A stretch of 64,000 nucleotides of DNA from Leptodactylus fallax (taxonomy: Eukaryota > Chordata > Amphibia > Anura > Leptodactylidae). The stretch's first letter is position 1; each line of letters opens with the position of its first letter. The stretch is from contig CAMRHE010000011.1 of NCBI GenBank assembly GCA_947044405.1, forward strand, positions 4,828,501-4,892,500, in the 5' to 3' direction. Shown piece by piece: positions 11,821 through 22,079 of this stretch. The notes beneath the pieces were generated by a model, which saw only the letters and a list, made by a program, of their open reading frames with translations, ran no database searches and was not told the DNA's origin. A program made the position numbers and the translations under genes.

Positions 11821-12264
11821 GAAAATCCCCAATAAAGAAATAAGTACACTTAAAAACTAACTTTTATTAATATCCACTAAAAGTATGTAAATCTATATAT
11901 AAAAGAAAGAACCTGATAAGGAGATGCCATACTATAATGGGGTCATATAAAGGGTAAAGGTAGCCTACCTCAAAATAGGAGGATAGTATGGTGATACCTG
12001 TATCACTTCACAAACACTCCATAGTTATAAATTGCAATTCCCAATATTTAGATATCAATTCACTGAAGGGGAAAAGTAAAGGATAAATCAACTGAGGTTT
12101 AACACACACACACATATACACCAGCTGGCTAGAGGTCAGTAAAAGACCGACCAAATTGTCTGACTAGCCACTACCTAGGAGCTTACATTATACTCCCACA
12201 ATTGACTGCCTAATACCACAAACAAACACCATAGACGATACAAAAAGGAGTATTTGCCCTAACT
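11821..12264. repeat. Left arm of foldback element
   Basis: Reverse complement of 12421-12860 with only scattered differences (for example aaccTGATAAGGAG versus caccTGATAAAGAG) and an AC/GT-rich segment in the middle. Confidence 0.9.
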
Positions 12265-12368
12265 GCGGTCATTCATCACGGCCGGCCGGGTGGCTATATT
12301 AAGCGCTCTAAATTATACAGGTAGTTTGCATACATTTATGGTGTATTCTGCTTTGCCCTTATGCATGT

Positions 12369-12412
12369 GCCTCTGATGAGCTGGTGTAGTTCAGCAGAAA
12401 CGCGCGTCGGGC
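12369..12412 (+). ncRNA. Hammerhead-like motif in foldback loop
   Basis: Plus strand: stem I GCCT (12369-12372) pairs with GGGC (12409-12412, one G-U pair); core box CTGATGA (12373-12379); stem II GCTG (12380-12383) with CAGC (12392-12395); GAAA (12397-12400); a minimal stem III; triplet GTC (12406-12408). One extra A at 12396 separates stem II from GAAA, which would be expected to weaken or abolish cleavage. All other invariant core bases are present. Self-cleavage is not shown. Confidence 0.6.
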
Positions 12413-12420
12413 AGGCTGGG

Positions 12421-12860
12421 AGTTAGGGCAAATACTCCTTTTGTAACATTTATGGTGTTTGTGGTATTAGGCAGTCAATTGTGGGAGTGTAATGTAAGCT
12501 CCCTAGGTAGTGGCTAGTCAGACAATTTGGTCGGTCTTTTACTGACCTCTAGCCAGCTGGTGTATATGTGTGTGTGTGTGTTACACCTCAGTTGATTTAT
12601 CCTTTACTTTTCCCCTTCAGTGAATTGATATCTAAATATTGGGAATTGCAATTTATAACTGAGGGGTTTGTGAAGTGATACAGGTATCACCATACTATCC
12701 TCCTATTTTGAGGTAGGCTACCTTTACCCTTTATATGACCCCAATGTAGTATGGCATCTCTTTATCAGGTGCTTTCTTTTATATATAGATTTACATACTT
12801 TTAGTGGATATTAATAAAAGTTAGTTTTTAAGTGTACTTATTTCTTTATTGGGGATTTTC
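12421..12860. repeat. Right arm of foldback element
   Basis: Partner of 11821-12264. It starts 12 bp after the predicted hammerhead cleavage site and ends at the target duplication. Confidence 0.9.
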
Positions 12861-13190
12861 ATTTTGTAGAGTTTCCTCAGCAGAAACAACTTGCTGTTTA
12901 GACTGGATCTCTCATGCAGTCTTTTCAGTACATCCCACAAGCCTTTCGCTGTATTCTCACTGCGTATGTGAATAAGCTAATCATCTTCTACTAGTAAGCT
13001 TATAGTGGCCCGTGCCCGTCTGTTTTTCCTGTCCCAGTCCTGATAATCATCTTGTGGTCTCTCTGTAGTGATAACTTCCCACAAGTCATCCCTGGATAAT
13101 AATATTTCCACTTTAAATTTCCATAGCTGATAATTGTCATTGTTCAGCTTGGCCACTGATAGTTTAGGTTCTGAACTACAGGCCATTCTC

Positions 13191-13192
<2 letters not shown>

Positions 13193-13267
<75 letters not shown>
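13193..13267. repeat. (TA)n(CA)n microsatellite
   Basis: Long TA run then CA run, immediately upstream of the copia gag start. It accounts for the IYIYIY / VCVCVC artefact frames. Confidence 0.95.
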
Positions 13268-13460
13268 GTCTTGCTTCTGTACAGGAGATGTCTCTGTGGA
13301 AACTTCCTTATATCGATCTCTGCATCTGCCGCACTGTCTTCCATTCTGGACTTCGCTCTGTCTGGGCCGCTTCTGTTTACTGGAGATTCATTTGATCACT
13401 GGGCCCATAACCTGTTGCAGAGTGCGATTGCTGGATGTGGCAAAGTCAAAACCAGATAGA

Positions 13461-14299
13461 CAGTTTTATGTAACAGGAACAAAACTTTAGTGAAACATGA
13501 GTGCAGTAAGAGAAGATCACCTCACATGGTGATTAACAGATCTAGTTCAGCACAAACACTAACAAAAAATAGAATGTGTATATAAACCAGCATAAAAAAA
13601 AAAAAAAAAAAAAAAAAAATACAGAGTATCTACAGATAATCGTTTAGTATTTAGTAACAGCTACATCTAGTGTCATAAATGTGAACTGCAGTCAATCCAG
13701 CAAATATAGAGACAAAAGTTAAGCTGTTGTATATCTCCAACAAATGCACAGCGGATGGTGAAGAGTGAATATGTAAGCTGTGCGGAGTACATTGGGTACA
13801 CTGAATTCCCTACTATAGCCCCAGTAGCTCCTATGATTTGGGGGGGGGGGGTCACTCTGGGGGTCTCTTCTGGTGTCTTTTCCCTTGTAAGCTCTAAATT
13901 TGCGGTGTCCCCTTATATACATTCGCACAGCTTATACATTCCCTTCCTGTCGCACCCAGTTTTGTTCTAATGATTTGGCTTCGAATGTTTTTGTCTTCAC
14001 ATTGTACAAGCTATATTTTCTTTATTTTTCTGTTGTGGCCACCATATGAGGGCTTGTTGTTTGCGGTATGAGATGTATTTTGTAATGACAATATTTCTGG
14101 GTGCCTATAACTTGACTAAATTTTATTAACTCTTTCTTGGTGGATTAAAAAAAAACCCCATCAAATTCTGGTAATGCTTTTTTAACTTTTATTTTTTTTT
14201 CCATGCAGCGTACAGCATAAGTAACATGCTACCTTTATTCTGCAGGTCGGTATGATTATGGTGATACATCATTTATATTGTTTTTTTATGCGTTACTAG
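13461..14299. repeat. AT-rich interspersed repeat; no gene
   Basis: Contains poly-A (13588-13619) and poly-G tracts and, from about 13970, sequence of the TTAACC-repeat type ('gagggcttgttgtttgcgg'), continuing beyond the retrovirus at 21739. Ends with CTAG, the left target duplication of the provirus. Confidence 0.6.
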
Positions 14300-14725
14300 T
14301 GTAAGGGTTAAAATTATAACTTGTATTATATGTTATATTCTCTTTACCCAGAGTGAAATGTTTTGCAGAGCGTCAGCATAATTTAGAGTTTTTGCAGACA
14401 CTAAGTCTGAGATAGCATTCAAGGTCTTGCTGTTCTCAATAAAGTTAAAAAGAAAACATACAGATAAGTAATGAGAAGTAATACATATTATGAGAAACTG
14501 TGAATCTGCCTAGCAGCGGAACCGGAAAGACCAAATATGTACATTGGTCACATGACTGTTGTGTAACCAACTTGCTTTTAAAACTTGTATGAACTATACA
14601 ATAAACGAAATCATTCTTACTAGACTCCAGGGCGTGTCTGTAGTTTGTTTTCCCGAGCTCGTACCTGTTCTATATTTAATTAGGATTACGGTGACATCCA
14701 TCCCGTGGGAACTTAACCCCCAACA
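14300..14725 (+). repeat. 5' LTR
   Basis: Starts TGTAAGGGTTAAAATT and ends CCCCCAACA. AATAAA signals lie at about 14436 and 14600; in the 3' LTR the matching sites read AAGAAA and ACTAAA. It supplies promoter and polyadenylation functions in an intact provirus. Confidence 0.92.
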
Positions 14726-14730
14726 GAAAT

Positions 14731-14749
14731 TGGCTCATCAACGTGGGGC
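14731..14749 (+). other. Candidate primer-binding site
   Basis: TGGCTCATCAACGTGGGGC, five bases after the LTR. The tail CAACGTGGGGC matches the PBS type complementary to tRNA-Lys1,2; the TCAT segment does not, so the primer assignment is tentative. Confidence 0.5.
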
Positions 14750-15485
14750 GACGAGATCGTCTGATGTCCAGCCGATAGAGTGCCGACCCACTCACCGATC
14801 GACTTGAGGACGGGACCAGAGGACCTCAGATAGATGAAAACAGTACTGTGAGGTAAGACCTTATCTTGCCAATTAGTATATCTGAGGTTCCTGTGTGTCT
14901 ATTCTCTGTATCGATGAGTGAGGTAAGCTGCTGCATGTTTATATGACATCTCGGAGCCAATTGTATAGTACGGAAGAACCTAAAAGGGACATGTCACCTG
15001 TAAATGATGTAGAAATTGCTTTCTTTGCTGTCTGTCTTCCTATTGATGTTGATGTGTTATAAGATATATAAGGCTGCAAGAAACGGGGAAGAGTTCTCTG
15101 TTTTTAACCCCTAGAGTTGCAGACAAGGTTCGGAACTGAGAAGCATTGAGTGATTGAAAAGTCCTTGTTTTGGAACACTAGCCTCCAGCCGTGTCTGGAC
15201 GGTCAAGGTCGAATGGGACCTGAGTAGTAGCACGAAGGACTTAGTAGAATAATTGAGCAATAATTCAGGAGTGTTTTGGTAAGGGGACACAGACAGAAAG
15301 TTGAGTCTGTGGAAGCCATTAGGCATTGCCCTGAGCACTACTCCTGAACTTGCACAAGTAGTTCATAGAAAACAGAAGAGTCTGTTTGGGAGTTCTCACT
15401 AAAGTAGTCATAAGTGACCCTCTATTGTCTCAAAGGTTGCCCTAGAGGAGTGAGAAGCTCATCGGCTGATTAGCTACCAGCCAAG

Positions 15486-15684
15486 ATGGGGATGGGACCC
15501 TGTAAGATATGGTACACCCCATTTGAACTAATAGAAATAGGGGAAGGGAGAGAAGTAGCCGCACAGGTAAAGACAATCCTAAAAAGAGCAGGAATACACA
15601 AAACTGGGTTGGTAGACAGTAAATTTTGGGATCAGTGGAGATTAGACCATGCAGGATTGATTCAAGATAATAAGTTGCAAAGAG
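15486..15684 (+). pseudogene. Retroviral gag N-terminal (matrix) remnant
   Basis: An ATG after a long leader opens a frame MGMGPCKIWYTPFELIEIG, with a glycine-rich start compatible with a matrix protein that targets Gag to the membrane. It is cut after about 66 codons by a 1.16 kb insertion (15685-16841). Past the insertion the frame soon meets stops, and capsid and nucleocapsid motifs were not found, so most of gag is missing or unrecognisable. Confidence 0.5.
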
Positions 15685-16841
15685 GCTGTGAAAGATCCTC
15701 CGCGCGCCAAACCGCTTTGGCCACACCCTGAGTCTTCTTTCATATAAAAACCACACTCACCTCCAGTGAGTGCCGGGTTCACCAGATAAATACAAGACAA
15801 GCCTTCTAAATTTTATATATTTATTAACCCCTAAATGGGTCGGTATTAAAATCTAACATATACAGATCAGAACAGATATGCAGACATATGCAAGCATTAA
15901 CAGTTACTAGTTGCAAGATACAGTACAAATAAAATAAAAGGGATTAAAGGTGAAATGATTACTTTACCACACATGTCCTTGAGGTGGTTCTATAGTCCAA
16001 CACTCACACATGGCATGTGTGAGTCACCAGTGGAGGCTTTTCAGCATGTGGCATTAAAACGATAATCCCGCCTGCATGCTCTCAAAACAGTCTCTCACAG
16101 TCTCTTGTAGGCTCATCATCGTCAGCAGCAGCATTCCAACCTGCCTGCTCATAGTAGCATCTCAGTCAAAGTCTCTCTCAGTGGAAGTCTGTGATGGTCT
16201 CCTGCATAAATCCCTATAGGGTAATCTCCATAGTGTAATCTCCTGCAATATCTCTTCTCACAGATCTCTTACCTCATCTTTTATACCCTTTATGCCCCCT
16301 CCCAGAATGAGGTCACCGGCGACAGTATGTCTGATGAGTTAATTCAATCACGTTCAGACCCTTTGTATGTAGATGAGACAAAGTGAATTGATACCCTGTT
16401 ATCAGTCATATCTGGTCAACAGCCCAGGCTTGAACAATGCACTATTGTTTGATCAGCCAGGGCTGTATAGGAATACAATGGAGCCCTATTGTTCCAGCCC
16501 AGACGCCACTGCCAATATGCACCTAGGCTTGTAGGTACACAGTATGCAAGCAAGGAAGAGGGGATATCCTATACCCAGAGACCAAAATATAGCTGAGTTA
16601 TGGCCATATTTAGGCAGAATCATCACAGAGACATATATGCCCTGATAGAAGGAAGCAATAGAATAGGATAAGGGGATGATAGTTCAGGAAATAATGAATC
16701 ACCCCCACCTCACTCCGAGAATCAGGCTTGAAGGGAGACATCACCCTTCTCAGTATTATTGTTTAATATAACCCATCTTATCTCCCAGTTCTGTATGAAA
16801 TATTACTTACTTTAACAAAATACTCAGAGAATCTGATATAG
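15685..16841. mobile_element. Unclassified insertion within ERV gag
   Basis: Flanked by TGCAAAGAG on both sides (15676-15684 and 16842-16850), a likely 8-9 bp target duplication. 1,157 bp, non-coding; contains 'tttatatatttattaacccc' near 15812. The ends show no obvious inverted repeat. The 8-9 bp duplication could suggest a hAT-like element or an LTR, but neither is supported by end sequence. Confidence 0.5.
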
Positions 16842-16850
16842 TGCAAAGAG

Positions 16851-17740
16851 ATAAACTGTCCACCATCGGTATGATGTTTATTGGATTATGTATTATATAT
16901 ATATATATGTCAACCTGTATTTGTAATATTCATTCTGTTTATATCAATGCCAGGATTCAACTTTTATGCTTTTTGTAAAATTAAATCCGCTTTCAGGAAA
17001 TGTCCCCTAAAAAGAAGAAACTAGGATATTGTGATGTTCCACAGGGGTTCAACTTTTGGTTGGAATCCAGTGAAGAAAATTCTGAAGTCTGGCAGTTTGC
17101 CCATAAGGTAACCTGAAGTACAACTCAGGGGTTTTGAACACCTGTGGTAATGACAAAAGGTGGGGTTTGGGAAATATTTGAAAATTGTACAGAAATAGTA
17201 ATATGTAATTTTGGTGTCAGTATTAACTGCTATCTGCTTGAATTGTATTCCTGTATTCTGTTGTAGCGCTCTGGAGATGTTCTGCAGGGAATAACCAAAA
17301 CATTAATTGACTGCCAAGTAGCTCCAAGGACGTTGTATCTGATGTGATGGACACGCAGAAAATCACAAGCTGAACATGATACTGTGTTACCCAATAATGT
17401 TACATGTCAATTATTACAAAGTGAAACTTGGCTTTGGGCCTCCGGGGTCCGCAGCCTGTGTATGATGACTATTTATGCCCAAAGGGAAAATATTTTGATA
17501 AAAGTGTAAGCCTAAGGTTAAATGGAAAAGTAAGGTACAATGACAATATATATGTGTATAATATTGTGTAATATATATGTGTAAAATATTCAAGAAAATA
17601 CTCAAGCATATGAAATTATGTCTTGTACTATGTTATGTGAATTTATTGTCTTGCCTGTTATCACCTGAAGTAAGGTATCTGCTAAAAGAGAGAAAGGTGA
17701 ATCAGTAGAAGCTTATTATGGAAGACTTCTCACTAAAACG
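16851..17740 (+). other. Degenerate ERV gag/protease interval
   Basis: Short open stretches only, including one near 16998-17110. No protease catalytic DTG/DSG box or zinc knuckle was seen before the protease C-terminal part begins near 17740. Confidence 0.4.
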
Positions 17741-19230
17741 GTGGATGCTTTAGATCAAACTGATCCTGTAGAAACCCCATTTCAGGGTTGCAGGATACTC
17801 ACTAAGTATTTAGTCTCCGACACATCAGATAACATTCTTGGTACAGATGTGATGGGAGTATTAGGTTGTAACATCATGCTGCATCCATCAGGGGAAGCAT
17901 ATGTAAAAGTCACACATACCAATCCTGAGATTTTATGCTTGTTATCTGCTGAGTTAAGTACACCAAGTTGTATTTTTGTCCTTACTGAAGAAGAAAATGT
18001 ACTGTTATCCCAAGTGCCAACAGCATTATGGGCAACTGGGAAAACAGATTTAGGTAAATTGGATGTACCCCCTGTTATGGTAACCCTGAAACCTGGAGCT
18101 CAGCCACCTAGGATTAAACAATATCCTCTGACTCATGCCCAAGAAGATGCCATAGCAGTAACAATAGTGGAATTAGTGAAGGCAGAGGCATTAAAGGAAT
18201 GTACTTCTGTAGCTAACACTCCTCTTTTCCCAGTTAAAAAGAAGAGCAAAAAGGGAGAACCAGACACCTACCGTATGGTTCATGATCTCAGGGAATTGAA
18301 CAAAGTGACATTACTTGAAACACCTGTAGTGTCCAATCCACATACCCTGTTATCAGCTGTCCCTACTGGATCCACTTATTACAGCGCTATAGATCTTTGC
18401 AATGTTTTTTTTTTTTCCCCCCTTTTTTTTTTTTTCCGTACCTTTGCACCCCGATTGCCAGTATTTGTTTGCATTCACATTTAGGGGAAAACAGTACACC
18501 TGGACAGTACTACCACAAGGGGCGCAAAACAGTCCTAACCATTTTACAAGGTGTCTCACACTAATCATGTGCTTAGTATCCACTACATGATGATGTTGTT
18601 TTGTTACAATAGGTTGATGACCTTCTTCTTTGTGCTCCAGACAAATCAACCTGTGAAGCAGCGACCATCAGCCTGTTGTGTTTCCTCTGCCAGAACGGCT
18701 GCAAGGCCAGCAAGGATAAGTTGCAATTTTGCAAACAAAAAGTGTTGTTTCTGGGACACTGTCTCGGCCAGGGTACCAAGCACCTGTCTAATGAGAGGAC
18801 CAAGGTGGTGAGAGACATGCAGGTGCCAGCCTCTCATGCTCAGCTACGTACCTTTTTGGGATTGGTATCCTACTGTAGGCCATGGATCAGATCTGCATCT
18901 CTGACCATGCAACCTCTGTATGATTGCCTCTCCTCAAAACCATTCAGCCTCACGTCTGAGGCCTTGGATGCGTTTTACCAGCTGAAGTTGCAGATAGTCA
19001 GTGCTCCGGCCTTAGGCCTACCTGACTATCAGAAACCTTTTCAGCTCTACGTGACTGAGATGATGGGACATGCAACTGCAGTTCTCACACAACAACACGG
19101 GGGTAAGAAACACCAGGTGGCCTGTTACAGCTCACGGTTAGACACTGTAAGAAAGGGGGGACACCCTCCTGTGTGCGGGTTGTCCTCTCGGTACAAGCGC
19201 TGCTTGATAAGAGCTCAGACATTATCCTAG
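17741..19230 (+). pseudogene. Retroviral pol: protease C-terminus and reverse transcriptase, disrupted
   Basis: The first frame (17741-18411) has a protease C-terminal ILGTDVMGVLG box, then the RT entry (PPVMVTLKPGAQPPRIKQYP) and RT fingers with YRMVHDLRELNKVT and YSAIDLC, the first catalytic Asp. A T/C homopolymer expansion (18404-18436) then breaks the frame. Palm sequence resumes with YTWTVLPQGAQNSPNHF (about 18490-18545). At the active site, VDD (18613-18621) is preceded by a TAG stop where Tyr is expected. The thumb/connection continues at 18676-19150 with LRTFLGLVSYCRPWI. The enzyme would copy viral RNA to DNA; this copy cannot. Confidence 0.85.
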
Positions 19231-19509
19231 ATCATTTATTGGTTGTGTATGCACCTCATGACATCCATGCTATCCTCACACAAGTAGACAGACGTCATCT
19301 TTCTTTAGCACGGCAGAACAAAATGGAATTTGCTCTGCAGTCCTCCTCAAACATCTCTTTTCAACGCTGTTTAACTTTGAATCCTGCAACTCTTCTTCCT
19401 GTAGGAGTTCATGATTCAAAAGGGGGAGTGGAAGATGAGTTCTTTTTATTTTTAAACTCTCTCTCTCTCTGAAGAAGAACTGTTTGACAGCCAGCATGAG
19501 CATGATTGC

Positions 19510-21265
19510 GTGGCTCTTATGTCACAGGAAACAGTGGGATTTGACCATGTCACGGATGTGCCATTACAAAATCCTGATTATGAGATGTTTGTGGACGGCT
19601 CAAGGTATCTAACAGATGAAGGCAAATTTGTTACAGGACATGCTGTAGTCACTGAACATGACATCATAGTCCAAGAAGCTCTTCCACCACACATGTCAGC
19701 CCAAGAAGCTGAGCTTAAAGCCCTTATGGAGGCTTGTAAGGTAGCCAAAGGTAGAACAGCCAACATATACACTGACTCCAGGTATGCTTTTGGCATTGCG
19801 CATGATTATGGTCCGATATGGAGGTCAAGGAACTTCCTAACGGCCCAGGGCAAGCCAATTAAGAATGGAGATGTGGTAAGTCCACTGATGGAGGCCATAC
19901 TGCTCCCAAAGCAGCTGGAAATTGTGAAAGTCAGAGCTCACGCAAAAGGAAGGGACCCTGAAAGCCGTGGAAATGAGAGAGCTGACATAGCAGCCAAGGC
20001 TGCAGCACTACTGGCCAGAAGGGGTCCCAACCAGGTGAGCAAAATGGACATTGACCTAGCAGACCCAAAAGGGCTATACTCAAAGGTTACCAGTGTGGAA
20101 ACTGAAAGATGGAAGAAAGCAGGTGCTACAGAAGGTGATGGTATGTGGAAAATGGGGGATCGATTATGTCTGCCCGCAGCAGTCTACCCCCAGATGGCTG
20201 GCTTGGCCCACAGTAAGGTGCATGCCTCTCGAAATGCCATGGAGTCATTAGTGGGTAAATTATGGTTTGCCCCAGGTTTTGGAAGAGCTGCTAGCAATCA
20301 CGTAAAAGCATGTCACATATGTGCTCTACACAATCCAGGACAGGTAGTTAAAACACCCACCAAGTGTACACCAAAATCCCTGTACCCATTTCAGAGGATA
20401 CAGATAGATTACATACAGTTGCCTAAGTCTGGAACATACGAGTATGTATTGGTCTGTGTGTGGATTTGTTTTCAGGATGGCCTGAGGCCTACCCTGTGAG
20501 CAAAGCAAACCGCACAAGCAACTGCCAAGAAACTGATGTCCGAGCTTGTGTGTAGGTTTGGAGTGCCCGAGGTGATTGAGTCTGACAGAGGTACACATTT
20601 CACAGGTGAGATAATGAAAGAAATAATGTCTGCACTAGGGATTGAGCAAGCTTTCCACACACCCTACCATCCTTAGAGTTCAGGCAAAGTGGAAAGGTTG
20701 AATGGTACACTCAAGTTGAAGATTCAGAAAGCCATAGCAGAGACAGGAAAGCCTTGGCCTGAATGCCTGTCTTTAGCCTTATATTCAGTAAGAACTACTC
20801 CTAACAGGAGGACAGGGTTGTCACCATTTGAAATATTGTTTGGAAGTGCACCCAAAACAGGACTGTACTTCCCTCAGACATTACAGCTTAACTATGACAG
20901 TATTGCCAGCTATGTACAAAATTTGTGTCAAAAACTGAAAGAAACACAAACAAGTGTTCTCTTCTATTCCAGACCCATCTGATTTTTCAGGAACGCATAG
21001 CTTGCAGCCTGGTGATTGGGTAGTCGTGAAAAGACACTCCAGGAAATCTCTTGAACCCAGATATGATGGCCCCTTCCAGATATTGCTGACAACTGCCACC
21101 TCAGTAAAGTTGGAGGGAAAATCTACCTGGATACACGCTTCACATTGCAAGAAAGTTGAAGCGCTGAGAAGGAAATGGAATACAGTTAACCAATATGTAA
21201 GAGAGGATGTTATTTTTAACCTCTTCAATGGAGAATCCATCAAAGATGGCACACAAACAGTGTGA
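19510..21265 (+). pseudogene. Retroviral pol: RNase H and integrase, disrupted
   Basis: RNase H shows FVDGSRYL (about 19590), an AELKAL Glu and YTDSRYAF (about 19770), then a GNERADIAAK box with the last Asp (about 19970). Integrase follows in the same frame with an HHCC zinc region (AHSKVHA...CHICALH, about 20210-20330) and the first catalytic Asp in IQIDYIQLP. After two frame changes (near 20455 and 20508) the second Asp (ESDRGTHF, about 20580) and, after a TAG stop near 20676, the third acidic residue in GKVERLNGT are visible. A C-terminal DNA-binding domain (GDWVVVKRH...PRYDGPFQ) ends at 21265. Domain order is normal for a gamma-like pol. Confidence 0.85.
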
Positions 21266-21299
21266 AGGTATTCATTGAATTGGATTAAAAATAAAGTCC

Positions 21300-21313
21300 T
21301 AAAATGGGGGAAT
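21300..21313 (+). other. Polypurine tract
   Basis: TAAAATGGGGGAAT directly abuts the 3' LTR, the expected plus-strand primer position. Confidence 0.7.
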
Positions 21314-21738
21314 TGTAAGGGTTAAAATTAGAACTTGTATTATATGTTATATTCTCTTTACCCAGAGTGAAATGTTTTGCAGAGAGTCAGCATAATTTAG
21401 AGTTTTTGCACACACTAAGTCTGAGATAGCATTCAAGGTCTTGCTGTTCTCAAGAAAGTTAAAAGAAAACATACAGATAAGTAATGAGAAGTAATACATA
21501 TTATGAGAAACTGTGAATCTGCCTAGCAGCGGAACCGGAAAGACCAAATATGTACATTGGTCACATGACTGTTGTGTAACCAACTTGCCTTTAAAACTTG
21601 TATGAACTATACACTAAACGAAATCATTCTTACTAGACTCCTGGGCGTGTCTGTAGTTTGTTTTCCCGAGCTCGTACCTGTTCTATATTTAATTAGGATT
21701 ACGGTGACATCCATCCCGGGGGAACTTAACCCCCAACA
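21314..21738 (+). repeat. 3' LTR
   Basis: Near-identical to 14300-14725; followed by the CTAG duplication. Both AATAAA sites present in the 5' LTR are mutated here. Confidence 0.92.
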
Positions 21739-22079
21739 CTAGTTTTGCAGAACAAAGACCCATTTGGGGAAAGAAATCAATTATTTTTGCATCGCCATCT
21801 TCTGAGATGTGTAGCAATTTTTTTTTTTTCCAGTTGACAGAGTTGCTTGAGGGCTTATTTTTTGCGGCCAAAATGTCCTTTTTATTGGTACTGTTTTGGG
21901 GTACATATGACTTTTTGATCACTTTTTATAGCATTTTTTAAAGGCAAGATGGCGAAAAATCATTATTTCCTTGATTTATTTATTTCATTTCATACACTTC
22001 ACTTTTTCTTTTTTTTTTTTTTTAACTTTTTAGTGATGGCTCAGCACTATAGACTGCAATACATGTGCATTGCAACCTA

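Larger units (their letters stand above)
11772..12859 (+). mobile_element. Foldback element with central hammerhead-like motif
   Basis: Two near-identical arms in inverted orientation, 11821-12264 and 12421-12860, separated by a 156 bp loop. The whole is flanked by a 12 bp duplication CATTTTGTAGAG (11760-11771 and 12860-12871) within copia gag. A 49 bp tail (11772-11820) lies outside the arms on the left only, so the ends are asymmetric. No ORF. The arm end 'acttaaaaactaacttttatta' type sequence resembles 'acttaaaacgtaacctttatta' near the 3' end of the PLE at 6330-6350, suggesting a non-autonomous PLE relative. Relationship inferred. Confidence 0.75.
11120..13190 (-). pseudogene. Copia gag and protease, broken
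   Basis: Gag starts MACSSEPKLSVAKLNNDNYQ at about 13186, matching the copia-type gag N-terminus (LNNDNYQLWKFKVE). One in-frame stop follows LVEDD near 12977. The frame is cut by the foldback insertion at codons for LYKM (12-bp duplication) and resumes as RLSREQDMHEHINAML at 11771. It carries one zinc knuckle, CFRCHRQGHIKKDC (C-x2-C-x4-H-x4-C, about 11440-11399), the RNA-binding motif of copia gag. Past a frame change near 11250 the segment SHMASDRSFFTELDL is that of a copia aspartic protease. A short C-terminal RT piece (VKSPMETNYLK) follows after a large deletion. Gag would package element RNA; this copy is dead. Confidence 0.75.
10984..13460 (-). mobile_element. Ty1/copia-like retrotransposon, internally deleted
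   Basis: On the minus strand, from right to left: leader (about 13460-13270), gag (13190 to 11280, split by a foldback element), protease (11270-11120), then a jump straight into the reverse transcriptase/RNase H border (11120-10984). Most of integrase and RT is missing. No LTRs were recognised. It sits inside a TTAACC-type repeat. Confidence 0.75.
14300..21738 (+). mobile_element. Endogenous retrovirus, class I-like, env absent
   Basis: A 7.4 kb provirus with two ~425 bp LTRs (TG...CA), a 4 bp target duplication CTAG (14296-14299 and 21739-21742), a primer-binding site, a gag remnant, pol in several frames and a polypurine tract. The 4 bp duplication and the RT/integrase style resemble gamma/epsilon retroviruses. 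The end of integrase (about 21265) lies under 50 bp from the 3' LTR, so there is no room for env. By eye the LTRs differ at about eight substitutions and one 1-bp indel, near 2%, indicating a fairly young insertion. It is broken by stops, frameshifts, a gag insertion and a homopolymer expansion, so it is not functional. Confidence 0.9.

Noticed and set aside
13134..13344. Frames rich in Tyr-Ile or Cys-Val near 13200 (and at 640, 3300, 26950)
   Set aside because: They are translations of TA and CA microsatellites, with no real protein features.
16325..16365. CTGATGAG box at about 16331 as a further hammerhead
   Set aside because: No GAAAC box or closing stems follow at suitable spacing.
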